Shown: one piece after another, positions 29,061-36,781 of the stretch
Numbering within the stretch: the first letter of the stretch is position 1
Layout of the letters: each line of letters begins with the position of its first letter
Source of the DNA: Didemnitutus sp047777955
Lineage (GTDB): Bacteria; Verrucomicrobiota; Verrucomicrobiia; Opitutales; Opitutaceae
DNA length: 64,000 bases
NCBI RefSeq assembly: GCF_047777955.1
Contig: NZ_CP180537.1
Span: 4,569,887 to 4,633,886 of the forward strand
Direction: 5' to 3'
Program-made: the position numbers and the translations under genes
Notes under the pieces: model-generated
What the model saw: only the letters and a program-made list of their open reading frames with translations
Told to the model about the DNA's origin: nothing
The model's database searches: none

Positions 29061-29330
29061 GGTGGTGGTTCTCCTGTTAAAGTGGGTTGTGCCAGCGCTG
29101 GTGCATCCGACGTGCCGTCCGCCGCCGCAGCGCAAATTCCGGCAAAAGCGCGAGTTAGTGCGCGCGCCGGAAATCCGCTGGGAAATTCTGCCACGGGGTG
29201 TGACGTCCCAGCTGCGCAACTCCGTCCCGCCGCCGCGGGGCCGGGCCGGCACAGTGGGGGCGGCTTGTGACACGCCGGCGATTTTCCCGTGGCCACGCCC
29301 CGCGCCGCTGCGGCAATCTCCCCGCTCCCG
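29061..29330. other. Divergent intergenic region between Hsp20 operon and C-S lyase gene
   Basis: This is 270 bases without a credible gene. It must carry the promoters of both divergent units. Visible items are the AGGAGA ribosome binding site at 29069-29074 (minus) and the ten-base palindrome CCAGCGCTGG at 29092-29101. No terminator or known riboswitch is seen. Confidence 0.4.
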
Positions 29331-30485
29331 ATGAGCTTCGACTTCGACACTCCGATCGATCGCGCCCGCAGCGACAGCCAGAAATGGCAGAAATACGCCG
29401 GCCAGGACATCCTGCCGCTCTGGGTCGCCGACATGGATTTCGCCGCGCCGCCCGCCGTGCTCGACGCCCTGCAGGCGCGCGTCGCTCACGGCGTGCTCGG
29501 TTACGCGAAGCCGCTGGCGTCGCTCGCCGAGGCCACCGTCGGCTATTGCGCCCGTCGCTACGGCTGGTCGGTCGATCCCAGCTGGCTCGTCTGGCTGCCG
29601 GGCCTCGTCACCGGCCTCAACGTCGCCGCGCGCGCGCTGGGCGAGGACGGCGACGAGATCCTCTGCGCCACGCCGGTCTACCCGCCGTTCATGAGTTCGC
29701 CCGCCAACCAGCGCCGCCGCACCGTCGCGGTGCCGATGGTCAGGAACGGCGCCCGCTGGGAGATGGATTTCGCCGCGCTCGAACGCGCGGTCACGCCGCG
29801 TAGCCGCGCCTTCTTCCTCTGCAGCCCGCACAACCCGGTCGGCCGCGCCTTCACCCGCGCGGAGCTGGCGCAGCTCGCCGCCTTCTGCGTGCGCCACCAC
29901 CTCACGCTCGTCTCGGACGAGATCCATTGCGACCTCATCCTCGACGACGTCGCCCACCTGCCCACCGCCACGCTCTCGCCCGAGATCGCCGCGCGCAGCA
30001 TCACGCTGATGGCGCCGAGCAAGACCTACAACGTCCCCGGCCTCGGCACCTCGCTCGCCATCATCCCCGACGCCGGCCTCCGCGCCGCCTTCACCCGCGC
30101 CGCCAGCGGGATCGTGCCCGACGCCAACGTCCTCGGCCTCGTCGCGTGCGAGGCGGCGTTCCGCCACGGCGAGCCCTGGCGCCAGGCGCTCCTCGCCTAC
30201 CTGCGCGGCAACCGCGACCTGATCGAGCAGACCGTCGCGAGCGGGAAACTGCCCGGCGTGACCCTGACGCACGTCGAGGCCACCTACCTCGCCTGGCTCG
30301 ATATTTCCGCGCTGAAACTCGAGCGCGCGCACGCCTTCTTCGAGCGGCACGGCCTCGGGTTCTCCGACGGCGCGCCCTTCGGCGCCGCGCCGAACACCCA
30401 CGTGCGCCTGAACTTCGGCTGCACCCGCGCCACGCTGACCGAGGCGCTCGCGCGCCTGCAGCGCGCCGTCGCCGCGGCCCACTGA
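29331..30485 (+). CDS. MalY/PatB-type PLP-dependent C-S lyase / aminotransferase
   Basis: A 384-residue fold-type I PLP enzyme of the MalY/PatB branch, which usually cleaves cystathionine or other C-S bonds. It opens with the family signature FDTPIDRARSDSQKWQKYAG and LPLWVADMDFAAPPAVLDAL. SPHNPVGRAFTRAEL is the substrate carboxylate loop and SDEIHCDLILDD carries the PLP-ring Asp. Lys231 in APSKTYNVPGLGTS is the Schiff-base lysine. RLNFGCTRATL near the end carries the carboxylate-binding Arg. ATG 29331 is preferred over GTG 29289 since homology begins there. Whether it acts in methionine synthesis or cysteine breakdown cannot be told; a cysteine dioxygenase gene lies 2.5 kb away. Confidence 0.9.
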   Translation: MSFDFDTPIDRARSDSQKWQKYAGQDILPLWVADMDFAAPPAVLDALQARVAHGVLGYAKPLASLAEATVGYCARRYGWSVDPSWLVWLPGLVTGLNVAARALGEDGDEILCATPVYPPFMSSPANQRRRTVAVPMVRNGARWEMDFAALERAVTPRSRAFFLCSPHNPVGRAFTRAELAQLAAFCVRHHLTLVSDEIHCDLILDDVAHLPTATLSPEIAARSITLMAPSKTYNVPGLGTSLAIIPDAGLRAAFTRAASGIVPDANVLGLVACEAAFRHGEPWRQALLAYLRGNRDLIEQTVASGKLPGVTLTHVEATYLAWLDISALKLERAHAFFERHGLGFSDGAPFGAAPNTHVRLNFGCTRATLTEALARLQRAVAAAH

Positions 30486-30578
30486 TTCGTGCTGACGGAG
30501 GCTCCGCGCGCGTGCCCACGCCGCACGCCCCGTGCAGCCCCCAATGACTCCCGCACTCGTCTTTCCCCGCCACCAATC

Positions 30579-30603
30579 AAGTGTAACCTAATAGGTTACA
30601 CTT
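30579..30603. promoter_or_regulatory. Palindrome 1 of HTH-gene operator set
   Basis: A perfect palindrome with 12-base arms around a single A and core AACCT-AAT-AGGTT. It lies 94 bases after the C-S lyase stop and 53 bases before the HTH gene. Identical core in copy 3; copy 2 differs only at the centre (ATT). Confidence 0.7.
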
Positions 30604-30635
30604 TGACCGGTTTCTCTCTGGCGCTTGCGGCAACT

Positions 30636-30654
30636 TGTAACCTATTAGGTTACA
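30636..30654. promoter_or_regulatory. Palindrome 2, overlapping the ribosome binding site of the HTH gene
   Basis: A perfect 9+1+9 palindrome with core AACCT-ATT-AGGTT, ending one base before ATG 30656. The right arm contains TAGG, the only plausible Shine-Dalgarno. Either protein binding to the DNA or folding of the RNA would shut off the gene. Centre-to-centre distance to copy 1 is 54 bases. Confidence 0.75.
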
Positions 30655-30655
30655 C

Positions 30656-31012
30656 ATGCTGAAAGTGCATCCACGATTGGGCGTGTGGCTGGAAATCGGC
30701 GGCGCGCTGTTTGCGGCCGGGGAGTCCTTGATCGATGAAGCGAAGCGCCGGACGAAAATGCGGCGCTGGCAATCCTACCACACGGTGCGCCCCGGCGCGG
30801 CGACCCCGCTCTGGAACATCCTGGCCACGCAGGTGCGTGCCGAACTCGCTCCCTATGGCGCGAAGACGCGACTCGCGCGCTACCTCGGAATCCCGCGACA
30901 GCGTCTGCAGGACTTTCTTTCCAGCAAGAATCGGATGCCGGATGCCGAGCTGACGTTGCGCCTGCTGCATTGGCTGGCGGAGAAACGCGCTGGCCGCGAC
31001 ATCTCGCTCTGA
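30656..31012 (+). CDS. Small helix-turn-helix protein flanked by palindromic operators
   Basis: This 118-residue protein has a C-terminal lambda-repressor-like helix-turn-helix (KTRLARYLGIPRQRLQDFLS, then SKNRMPDAELTLRLLHWLAE). The N-terminal half (LGVWLEIGGALFAAGESLID) has no recognised domain and no zinc-ligand cysteines. Three perfect palindromes with the same core lie just before, at the start of, and just after the gene. That is the pattern of an autoregulated repressor or antitoxin. No toxin-like partner is adjacent: upstream is a C-S lyase and downstream a tRNA-dihydrouridine synthase. The gene is visibly less G+C-rich than its neighbours, which hints at transfer. Function beyond DNA binding is unknown. 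Confidence 0.75.
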   Translation: MLKVHPRLGVWLEIGGALFAAGESLIDEAKRRTKMRRWQSYHTVRPGAATPLWNILATQVRAELAPYGAKTRLARYLGIPRQRLQDFLSSKNRMPDAELTLRLLHWLAEKRAGRDISL

Positions 31013-31017
31013 GTTAT

Positions 31018-31054
31018 CCCGTAAAGTGTAACCTAATAGGTTACACTTTACGGG
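31018..31054. promoter_or_regulatory. Palindrome 3, 37-base perfect inverted repeat after the HTH gene
   Basis: A perfect palindrome with 18-base arms (CCCGTAAAGTGTAACCTA and its complement) around one A. It begins five bases after the HTH stop and ends 34 bases before the dihydrouridine synthase start. It contains the copy 1 sequence extended outward. It could be an operator for the downstream gene, a hairpin terminator lacking a long T-run, or both. Confidence 0.75.
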
Positions 31055-31088
31055 TTGCGCGTCATGGGGGGCGAAGCACGGTGGGGGC

Positions 31089-32201
31089 GTGCGCATCGGG
31101 CCGTATGAATTCCCGTCGAACCTGTGTCTCTCGCCGCTGGCGGGCTACACCAACCTGCCCTTCCGCCTCGTCGTGCGCGAGATCGGCGGGCTCGACTGGG
31201 TCACGACCGACCTGATCAACGCCCGCTCGCTCCTCGAGCGCAACCCCAAGGCCCTCCAGCTCGCCCAGACCGCGCCGGCGGAAAAGCTCCTCTCGGTGCA
31301 GCTCTTCGGCTCCGTGCCGGAGGAGATGCGCGACGCCGCGGCGATGGTCGAGGCGATGGGCATTGCCGCCGTCGACATCAACATGGGCTGCCCGGTCCGC
31401 AAGGTCGTGGGCGTGGGCGGCGGCTCGGCCATGATGACCGAGCTGAAGAAGACGCAGGCGCTCGTGCGCGGCATGGTCGAGGCGGTGAAGATCCCGATCA
31501 CGGCGAAGATGCGCCTCGGCTGGGACGAGAACAACCTCACCGCGCCCGACCTCGCCCGCGCCCTCGAGGACGTCGGCGTGGCCGCGATCTTCGTCCACGG
31601 CCGCACGCGTGCGCAGGGCTTTTCCGGCACGGTCAACCTCGCCGGCATCCGCAGCGTCGTGCAGGCGGTGAAGACGGTCCCGGTGATCGGCAACGGCGAC
31701 GTGACCACGCCCGACGCGGCGAAGCGGATGGCCGACGAGACCGGCTGCGCCGGCGTGAGCATCGGCCGCGGCGCGTTCTACAATCCCTGGATCTTCCGCC
31801 ACACGCTCGAGTATTTCCGCACCGGCGTGCTGCCGGCCGAGGCGAGCTACGCCGAGCGCGTGCACGTCATGCGCCGCCACCTCGAACTGGCGTGCGCGGT
31901 GTTCGGCGAGGAGCTCGGCTGCCGGCTCTTCCGCAAGCCGGCGGCGTGGTATGCGAAGCGGCTCGGCCCGGCGAAGGAGTTCAAGAAGGCCGTGGTCGGC
32001 CTGCGCACGCGGGCGGAGTTCGACGCGATCCTCGCGCGCTACGCGCAGTGGCGCGCGCAGTTCTGCGACGAGCGCGGCGAACTGCTGCCGCGCTTCCAGC
32101 CGGACCCGATGGTGGCCTCGTTCATGCGCGACGAGGACGACCCGGCGGTGCTGCAGCGCGAGTCGATCCCGGTGCCGAAGGGCCCGGTCGACACCTGGTG
32201 A
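31089..32201 (+). CDS. dus: tRNA-dihydrouridine synthase
   Basis: A 370-residue Dus-family flavoenzyme that reduces uridine to dihydrouridine in tRNA using NADPH and FMN. Signatures are LSPLAGYTNLPFRLVVREIG, the catalytic cysteine C101 in VDINMGCPVRKV, ITAKMRLGWDE, FVHGRTRAQGFSG, GNGDVTTPDAA and GCAGVSIGRGAF (FMN phosphate loop). The C-terminal helical tRNA-binding domain contains KPAAWYAKRLGPAKEFKKAV. The start is GTG 31089, reading MRIGPYEFPSNL. It belongs to the DusB-like group by general look; assigning DusA, B or C would need a tree. Confidence 0.94.
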   Translation: MRIGPYEFPSNLCLSPLAGYTNLPFRLVVREIGGLDWVTTDLINARSLLERNPKALQLAQTAPAEKLLSVQLFGSVPEEMRDAAAMVEAMGIAAVDINMGCPVRKVVGVGGGSAMMTELKKTQALVRGMVEAVKIPITAKMRLGWDENNLTAPDLARALEDVGVAAIFVHGRTRAQGFSGTVNLAGIRSVVQAVKTVPVIGNGDVTTPDAAKRMADETGCAGVSIGRGAFYNPWIFRHTLEYFRTGVLPAEASYAERVHVMRRHLELACAVFGEELGCRLFRKPAAWYAKRLGPAKEFKKAVVGLRTRAEFDAILARYAQWRAQFCDERGELLPRFQPDPMVASFMRDEDDPAVLQRESIPVPKGPVDTW

Positions 32202-32252
32202 TGCGGGCTCGCCACGCGCGCGCCGGCTCCGCAACCTCCGCTTCGTTCCCGC

Positions 32253-32927
32253 ATGTTCAACCTCGTCCATCTCTGGGGCATCTTCCTCGGCACGGTGGTC
32301 GGCCTGCTGCCGATCATCAACCCGCTGGCGGCCGCGCCCACCTTCCTCGCCATCACCGAGGGCGACAGCGAGGCGCGCCGCCGGCAGCAGGCGTTCAAGG
32401 GCTGCGTCTACATGGTGGGCATCCTGGTGAGCTTCCTCGTCGGCGGCACCTTCATCATGAATTTCTTCGGCATCTCGATCCCGGGCCTGCGCATCGCCGG
32501 CGGGATCATGCTGACCGGCATCGGCATGAACATGCTGGCGACGCACCGGGCCACCGACGACGAAAAGGAGGAGCGCGAGGCGGCGCGCCGGAAGGTCGAC
32601 GTGTCGTTCTCGCCGCTGGCGATGCCGATGCTCAGCGGCCCGGGCTCGATCGCGGTCACGCTCGGCTTCACCTCGCTGGCGACGCACCCGATCGACTACA
32701 TCGCGATCATCGCCGGCATCCTCGTGGTGGCGTTCCTCACCTGGGTGACGCTGCGGCTCTCGGGCAAGATCGTGACCTTCATCGGCGTCGTCGGCGTGAA
32801 CGCGATGACGAAGATCATGGGCTTCCTGATCATGTGCATCGGCGTGCAGTTCGTGGTGAACGGCATCCTCGGCATCGCCACCGATCCCGAGGTGCTCCGC
32901 GGCATCAAGGCCACGCTCGCGCACTGA
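32253..32927 (+). CDS. MarC-family (UPF0056) membrane protein
   Basis: A 224-residue protein with six helices in MarC layout: FLGTVVGLLPIINPLAAAPT (the conserved NP motif in the first helix), GISIPGLRIAGGIMLTGIGM, and PLAMPMLSGPGSIAVTLGFT with the conserved P-G-S/A-I motif. MarC proteins were once thought to confer multidrug resistance. That was not supported later, and their substrate is unknown. ATG 32253 follows the dus stop by about 50 bases, possibly the same transcript. Confidence 0.92.
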   Translation: MFNLVHLWGIFLGTVVGLLPIINPLAAAPTFLAITEGDSEARRRQQAFKGCVYMVGILVSFLVGGTFIMNFFGISIPGLRIAGGIMLTGIGMNMLATHRATDDEKEEREAARRKVDVSFSPLAMPMLSGPGSIAVTLGFTSLATHPIDYIAIIAGILVVAFLTWVTLRLSGKIVTFIGVVGVNAMTKIMGFLIMCIGVQFVVNGILGIATDPEVLRGIKATLAH

Positions 32928-33054
32928 GCACGGCAGCGGCCGTCCATCCGGGCGGCGGCGGCAGGAAACGGACCGGGTTAAGCCCTTCGGGCTACGGGCC
33001 CGGGCTTGAGTCGGATGCGCGCGGCGCTAGCGTCGCGGCCCAGACCTCCACGCC

Positions 33055-33606
33055 ATGCGCGCTCCCGCCTCTCCCCCGCCCGCCGCGCTCCAGCCGCTGC
33101 TTTCCTACCTGGCCTCGCTCACGGACGGCCGCGCCGACCTCGATCGGCTGCACCAGCTGCTCACGGAGTCGCGGGTAACGCTGGAGGACGTGCAGCCGTT
33201 CCTGCATTTCGAGGACGACTCCTATTGCCGCAACCTGCTCGCCGAGAGCCCGTGGTTCAACGTGCTCGTGCTCTGTTGGAAGAGCGGGCAGCGCTCGCCG
33301 ATCCACGACCACGCGCAGTCGGTCTGCGCGTTCAAGGTGCTGACGGGCGTGTGCAGCGAGACGAGCTATGCCTTCTCGCCCTGCGGGCAGGTCGTGCCGG
33401 TGCGCACGAAGGATTTCCTCGCCGGCGAGATCGTGGCCTCGCACGACAGCGAAACGCACCAGGTGTCCAACCTCCAGCCCGAGGGCACGCCGCTGGTGAC
33501 GCTGCACGTCTACTCGCCGCCGCTGAAGACGATGAAGGTGTTCTCGATCCTGGGCAAAACGGGCGGCGAGTGGCGCGCGCCCGAGCATCAGGCGATCGGC
33601 GCCTGA
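33055..33606 (+). CDS. cdo: Cysteine dioxygenase, type I
   Basis: A 183-residue cupin that oxidises cysteine to cysteine sulfinate with O2 and Fe(II). The iron triad is visible as H84 and H86 in SPIHDHAQSV and H135 in DSETHQVSN. C91, two turns after the HDH motif, and Y153 in TLHVYSPP are placed as the residues that form the Cys-Tyr cross-link in the mammalian enzyme (C93-Y157). Many bacterial homologues lack the cysteine. The gene stands alone behind MarC. Together with the PatB-like C-S lyase it suggests cysteine turnover in this region, but the two are not in one operon. Confidence 0.92.
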   Translation: MRAPASPPPAALQPLLSYLASLTDGRADLDRLHQLLTESRVTLEDVQPFLHFEDDSYCRNLLAESPWFNVLVLCWKSGQRSPIHDHAQSVCAFKVLTGVCSETSYAFSPCGQVVPVRTKDFLAGEIVASHDSETHQVSNLQPEGTPLVTLHVYSPPLKTMKVFSILGKTGGEWRAPEHQAIGA

Positions 33607-33699
33607 GCGCGGCGCGGCGGCGGCGATCGCGCCGTGAGCGGAGGTGCCCGGCCGCGGCACCTCGCCGGGCTGCACACGCTTCCTGACCGCGGCGGCCGA

Positions 33700-33731
33700 A
33701 GAAAAAGGCCGGACCCACGAGGAGTCCGGCC
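33700..33731 (-). terminator. Terminator of first TonB-dependent receptor
   Basis: An eight-base GGCCGGAC/GTCCGGCC stem (33707-33714 with 33724-33731). On the minus strand it is followed by TTTTTC. It lies 24 bases after the receptor stop codon. Confidence 0.85.
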
Positions 33732-33755
33732 GGAAGAGTCGCCGCGTGGCAGCGC

Positions 33756-36535
33756 TCAGAATTCGCGGTTCAGGCGCACATACCAGAAGGCGGGCTCGGC
33801 GGTGTTGATGGCCGGGTTGTAGCCGAACTGGCTGGAGAGGTAGCGCGGCGGGTCCCAGTTGAAGACGTTGCGCACGCCGACGGTGACCTTGGTGCGCCAC
33901 GGGGTCAGGTAGCTGACCTGGGGGTTGACGCGCCACTGCTCCTTGGTGTCGGGCTCGGTGTCGGGGCCGGTGAGGAGCTGCGCGGGGTAGCGTCCGATGT
34001 AGTTCACGAAGACGGAGGCGGCCCAGTCGCCCTTCGTCCACGCCAGCGTGGCGCTGCCGCGCCAGAGCGGCACGGAATCGGTGCCGTCGATGTCGATGAT
34101 GGCGGTGGCGCCGAGCGACGAGGTGGTCTCGCGCTCGAAGTTGCCGACGTAGGTGGCGGTGAGGCCGGCGCGGAAGTTGCCCCAGCCTTTGACGTTGCGG
34201 GCGTAGTTCACGCCGAAGTCCCAGCCCTCGTTGAGAATCTTGTTGGCGTTGAACCAGTCGGTGGCGACGTAGTCGATGATGCCGACGGTGTAGCCGGCGG
34301 CGGCCTCGGCGGGCGTGAGGGCCTTGCGGACGACGCGGCCGGCGGGGAGCACGGTCTCGTTGGCCAGCGTGAACGCGGCGGAGTCGCGCGTGATCAGGTT
34401 GGTCTGGTCGAACTTGAAGTAGCCGACGTCGAAGGAGAGGCCCTTGAGCGGGCCGCGCGGGACGTCGAGGACGACGCCGAAGTAGGTGGTCTGCGTCTCC
34501 TCGGGCTGGAGGTCGGGGTTGCCGCGGCCGACGGTCTTGAGCTGGGACGACGGCTGGTCGGGCCGGCGCGGGTCGAAGAGCTGGTTGCTGGTGAACGACA
34601 CGCTGCCGGTCTGGTAGAGGTAGGCGAGGTCCGGGGCCTTGAACGACTCGGAGAACGAGCCGCGCAGCATCAGCCAGGGTGTCGGGCGCCAGCCGAGGGC
34701 GACCTTCGGCTTCGTGGTGTTGCCGAAGTCGGAGTATTCCTCCCAGCGGCCGGCGAGCTGGAGCTCGATCTGCTTGGTGACGGGAATCTTCACCTCGGCG
34801 TAGGCGGAGGTGACCTGGCGCTTGCCGCCGTAGCCGAAGCCCTCGGAGCCGCCGACGACGTTGCCGGTCTCGTTCTCGAGGGTGCGGACGTCGCTGAGGG
34901 TCTCCGAGCGATACTCGACGCCGAAGGCGGCGCCGAGCGGGCCGGCCGGCAGGGTGGCGAGGGTGCCGCTGACGGAGGCGTCGTAGAGGCCGGAGGTGAA
35001 CTTGGTCTTGTTGGGATTGGTGCCCGAGTAGTAGTCGGTGACGCGCGGATCCTCGGGGCCGAAGGGATTGGCGTAGAGCACCTGGCCGCCGATGTTGAGG
35101 CCGTTGAGCGCCTCCTGCACGCGGCTGTCGAAGGCGGTGCCGGGCGAGGCGTTGTCGAACGAGCCTTGCGCGAACATATACGCCGCCTCCCACGTCCAGT
35201 CGTTCGGCAGCGTGCCGCCGAGGCCGAAGAGGTAGCGCGGGTAGTCGGACGTGGTGTCGACGACGCGCGGGCCGGCGTTGACGAGGCGGAAGGTGCTCAG
35301 CTCGATCGCCTGGCCGGCGGCGCCGAAGTAGCGCGTGCCATACGGGTTGTAGGGGCTGGCGGCGGGGACGACGAGGCGGTTGTTGGTGCCGGCGCCCTTG
35401 TCGGTGGTGGTGAACGGGGCGGGCGCGGAGAGGTTGATCGTCTCGATGCGCTTGAAGAACAGGTCGGCGAAGCCGTAGAGCACCGGCGTGAACTGGTGCT
35501 TCACGTAGACGCCGAGGCCGCGGCTGGTGTTTTCCGGCAGGAGCGTCGAGTCCTGCTGGAAGTTGTAGAGGCCGGCGCCGGTGACGCGCGAGGTCGCCAC
35601 GGCGTTGGCGGCGTTCGGGTCGGTGGTCGGGTTGAGGAAGGTGCGCACGGTGGCCGTGCCGGGGATGAAGAAGCGCGCCGGGAAGCTGCTCGAGCTGCGC
35701 AGGTCGACGCCGATGACGAGGCCGCTGTTGGGGTCGGTCTCGATCTGGCCGGTGGCGCTCTGGTTGTAGCGCAGGTCGGCGTTGCTCGAGAACGAGAGGT
35801 CGCGGTTCATGAGCATGTTCCGGTGCGAGTAGTCGGCCGTCATCACGATGCTCGTCTTCTCCGTGCTCGCGCCGGCGATGACGAAGGCGCTGACCTCCTG
35901 CGAATCGGTGCCGAAGGTGTTGCCGAAGGAGACGTCGATGCCGACGCCGGTGTAGGAGCGCTTGAGCACGATGTTGAGCACGCCGGCGACGGCGTCGGAG
36001 CCGTAGATGGCGGAGGCGCCGTCCTTGAGGATCTCGATGCTCTCGATCGCGGCGGTGGGGATCTGGCGGAGGTCGATGACGGACTGGAAGCCGTTGAACG
36101 CGCCCGCGCCCGATGGCACGGCGCGGCGGCCGTTGATGAGCACGAGGGTGTTGTTGTTGCCCAGGCCGCGGAAGTTCACGGTCGAGGAACCGGAGGCGAA
36201 GCCCGTGCCGGAGCCCTCGGGCGAGATGGTGCCGGCGGTGTTGAAGGGCATGGCGCGGATCGCGTCCTCGACGTTGGAGAAGCCGGAGGAGGCGAGGTCG
36301 GCCTGCGTGATGCGGACGACGGGGCTGGGCGTCTCCGCGTCGACGCGCTTGATGCGCGAGCCGACGACGGAGAAGGCCTCCATCTTCACGGTGTCGTTGG
36401 CGGATTTCGCTTGGTCCGAGTCGGGGCGCCGCCGGTTTGCGCGAGGAGCAGCGCGGGGGTGGCGAACAATGCGGCGGCGGCGCGCCAAAGGCGCGCGCGG
36501 ACCACAGGCGAGGAGCATGGGGGTTGGTTGATCAT
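33756..36535 (-). CDS. TonB-dependent outer-membrane receptor (frame break near 36424)
   Basis: A receptor of about 926 residues. The signal peptide (ARLWRAAAALFATPALLLAQ) is in one frame with ATG 36535, and everything after SDQAKSANDTVKMEAFSVVG is in another; one missing base near 36424 joins them. Plug-domain marks are DLASSGFSNVEDAIRAMPFN, LGNNNTLVLINGRRAVPSG and ILKDGASAIYGSDAVAGVLN. The C-terminal barrel closes with EPAFWYVRLNREF (terminal aromatic). VKMEAFSVVGSRI is the TonB-box-like start typical of Opitutaceae receptors. No SusD gene is adjacent, so this is a SusC-independent receptor; the ligand could be an oligosaccharide, siderophore or vitamin. It is the paralogue of the next receptor. 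Confidence 0.9.
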
Positions 36536-36713
36536 GTGCGATCGGGGTTGCGGTGGTGTGCGGCGCCCGGCCGAACGGACCGGCGCGCCAGAGTGCCGGC
36601 AGCACGTCATAAATCCCCGGAGCGGCAACGGACGCGCGACATGCGTCTAGGCCGCGGCGCCGAGCGACCAGCGGCGAGCGCCGCTCGACCGGTGGCGCGG
36701 GACGAACGGGACC

Positions 36714-36743
36714 AAGAAAAGGCGGCCGGGATTTCCGGCCGCC
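36714..36743 (-). terminator. Terminator of second TonB-dependent receptor
   Basis: A nine-base GGCGGCCGG/CCGGCCGCC stem (36721-36729 with 36735-36743). On the minus strand it is followed by TTTTCTT. It lies 38 bases after the receptor stop. Confidence 0.85.
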
Positions 36744-36781
36744 GGGAGAGCGGAAGCGAAGCGCGCGCGGCGCGCGGTCGC

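Noticed and set aside
29061..29330. CIRCE element or sigma-54 promoter before the Hsp20 operon
   Set aside because: There is no TTAGCACTC-type inverted repeat. CTGGCAC occurs near 29091-29097 on the minus strand, but the -12 GC is not at the required spacing.
30656..31012. Toxin-antitoxin pair at the small HTH gene
   Set aside because: No second small gene lies on either strand within the palindrome-bounded segment, so only an orphan regulator can be supported.
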